Source: Desulfovibrio subterraneus
GTDB lineage: Bacteria > Desulfobacterota > Desulfovibrionia > Desulfovibrionales > Desulfovibrionaceae
NCBI RefSeq assembly: GCF_013340285.1
Contig: NZ_BLVO01000013.1
Coordinates: 1,445,689 to 1,509,688, forward strand
DNA length: 64,000 nt
Reading direction: 5' to 3'
A model generated the notes under the pieces. The model did not search any database. It was not told the DNA's origin and was given only the letters and a program-made list of their open reading frames with translations. Below are positions 63,172-64,000 of the stretch, one piece after another (position 1 is the stretch's first letter; each line of letters starts with the position of its first letter). The position numbers and the translations under genes were made by a program.

Positions 63172-63813
63172 CTATTCGGAGCTCTGCTCCTCAAGCATGG
63201 CCAGCTCGGATTGCAGCGATGCCAGTTCTATTCTCTTGGCATCCAACTCTTCCTTGGCTTCCTCGTCATTATTTGTCTTTGACTGCAGTTTGGTAATCTC
63301 CTCCTGCAGCTTTTCAATTTTCTCCTGCAGGTTCTCGATGGTGTCCTCATCGCTGTCGGATGATTCTTCCGTTTCACCCGTGCCTGCTGCGCCCGTGCCT
63401 GCTGCAGCCGATCCGCTGGAACTGGCAGAATTGGCGGAACTGGTCGACGCAGCCGAACTGGCTGAACCAGAAGCAAAAGCAACCTGCGTCATATCATCCG
63501 TATCGCCCGTATCACCAGGCGAGGTTGCGGTCACAGCATCGGATGATTCTTCCGACAGCACGGAACCCAGCTGCGTCATGAGTGCTCCCTGCTGTTCCGA
63601 GGTCAGCTCGTCCACAGAATCGGCACCATATTCCTCAAGCTTTTTGGCCAGCAATTCCCGAGCTTCATCCGAGATGCTGACCGTATCGCCACTGCTCTGA
63701 GCCATTCCCGCAGATGACTCCTCGGATGTTCCATACGCAGCGGATTTCGTTTTTGCGGTGAACAACTGCGTCTGCCCTGTGCCTGTCAACAGTTCTGAAC
63801 TGATGGAAACCAT
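63172..63813 (-). CDS. Low-complexity coiled-coil protein, unknown
   Basis: 213 aa, not recognised. ATG at 63813 with GGAGG upstream. N-terminal part (about 1-80) is polar and includes SISDEARELLAKKLEEYGADS; the middle (about 95-150) is almost only Ser, Ala, Gly and Thr; the end (about 155-210) is one long charged coiled coil with heptads (IENLQEKIEKLQEEITKLQS). No signal peptide. The build is reminiscent of flagellar or secreted scaffold proteins but no relation can be claimed. Confidence 0.7.
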   Translation of the reverse strand: MVSISSELLTGTGQTQLFTAKTKSAAYGTSEESSAGMAQSSGDTVSISDEARELLAKKLEEYGADSVDELTSEQQGALMTQLGSVLSEESSDAVTATSPGDTGDTDDMTQVAFASGSASSAASTSSANSASSSGSAAAGTGAAGTGETEESSDSDEDTIENLQEKIEKLQEEITKLQSKTNNDEEAKEELDAKRIELASLQSELAMLEEQSSE

Positions 63814-64000
63814 ATGCACCTCCATGATATGGATCGTTCGTTGTCTGTACTATCGGCAAAAGCAAAGGACAGCCTGCTTTTCAGAACCTCAATAATAGTC
63901 AAGAAGCATTATACAACCGGCGTTCCACATTTACGAATGTGAAGAGGATTATAGGGAAGTACCGGTTCCCCGACAAAAATCCGCAGCAACAAAAAAGTGC
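63814..64000. other. Window end, upstream of the coiled-coil gene
   Basis: No gene. A 6-bp dyad CACATT-TACG-AATGTG is at 63926-63941, a possible operator. Promoter not assigned. Confidence 0.35.

Overview
The window is GC-rich, gene-dense bacterial chromosome. Gene content points to a sulfate-reducing member of the Desulfovibrionaceae: the run galU-glmM-cdaR-cdaA-folP-ftsH, selC, CheV and flagellin, a TRAP-type sulfonate-like locus, and many proteins of Desulfovibrio type. I cannot name the species. No prophage, complete insertion sequence, rRNA operon or CRISPR array was seen.

Layout. 1-3.2 kb: 3' end of htpX, a Spy-like periplasmic protein, and a compact operon of ECF sigma factor, small membrane protein (candidate anti-sigma) and periplasmic metal-sensor-like protein. 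3.3-8.9 kb: xseA, M23 peptidase, xseB, ispA, dxs, closely packed on the minus strand. 9.2-12.1 kb: ispG-proS. 12.4-15.1 kb: zinc importer znuACB. 15.3-19.7 kb: small helical protein, YheT-type hydrolase, flavoprotein, trmL-cbiB. 19.7-23.9 kb: FadL-type porin, hybrid histidine kinase with response regulator, and a Cys-rich duplicated protein. 23.9-33.3 kb: priA, galU, glmM, cdaR, cdaA, folP, ftsH. 33.5 kb: selC (tRNA-Sec), then a HisKA_2 kinase and LuxR-type regulator. 36.4-42.6 kb: an 0.8-kb gene-free leader and a cassette of TRAP transporter (dctP, fused dctQM), GlcG-like protein and sulfoacetaldehyde acetyltransferase (xsc). 42.9-47.3 kb: DUF1499 lipoprotein, PEP-CTERM protein, RRM protein, sulfotransferase-like protein, ilvE. 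47.6-51.3 kb: HD-domain nucleotidase, arsR-permease-Bfd operon, DUF2238 protein. 51.5-64 kb: flagellin, panB, a C39-like protein, panC, DUF502-metK, DUF4344, cheV, a YprB-type nuclease with nth, cutA, a PfkB kinase and a low-complexity coiled-coil protein.

How genes work together. The TRAP/GlcG/Xsc cassette looks like a route that imports a C2 sulfonate and cleaves sulfoacetaldehyde to acetyl phosphate and sulfite. In a sulfate reducer that would supply both energy and an electron acceptor. CdaA/CdaR/GlmM link c-di-AMP synthesis to cell-wall precursor supply. The ArsR operon carries a metalloid-sensing CxC repressor, a PF03773 permease and a Bfd-type Fe-S protein behind a palindromic operator.

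The most unusual non-coding signals are: (1) a dispersed element of about 150 bp present twice (47.4 and 50.5 kb), each copy inserted in a rho-independent terminator with the whole, locus-specific terminator duplicated on both sides; (2) tracts of degenerate, roughly 10-bp-period repeats at several gene ends; (3) an 11-bp tandem repeat upstream of the ECF sigma operon; (4) a four-hairpin array beside proS.
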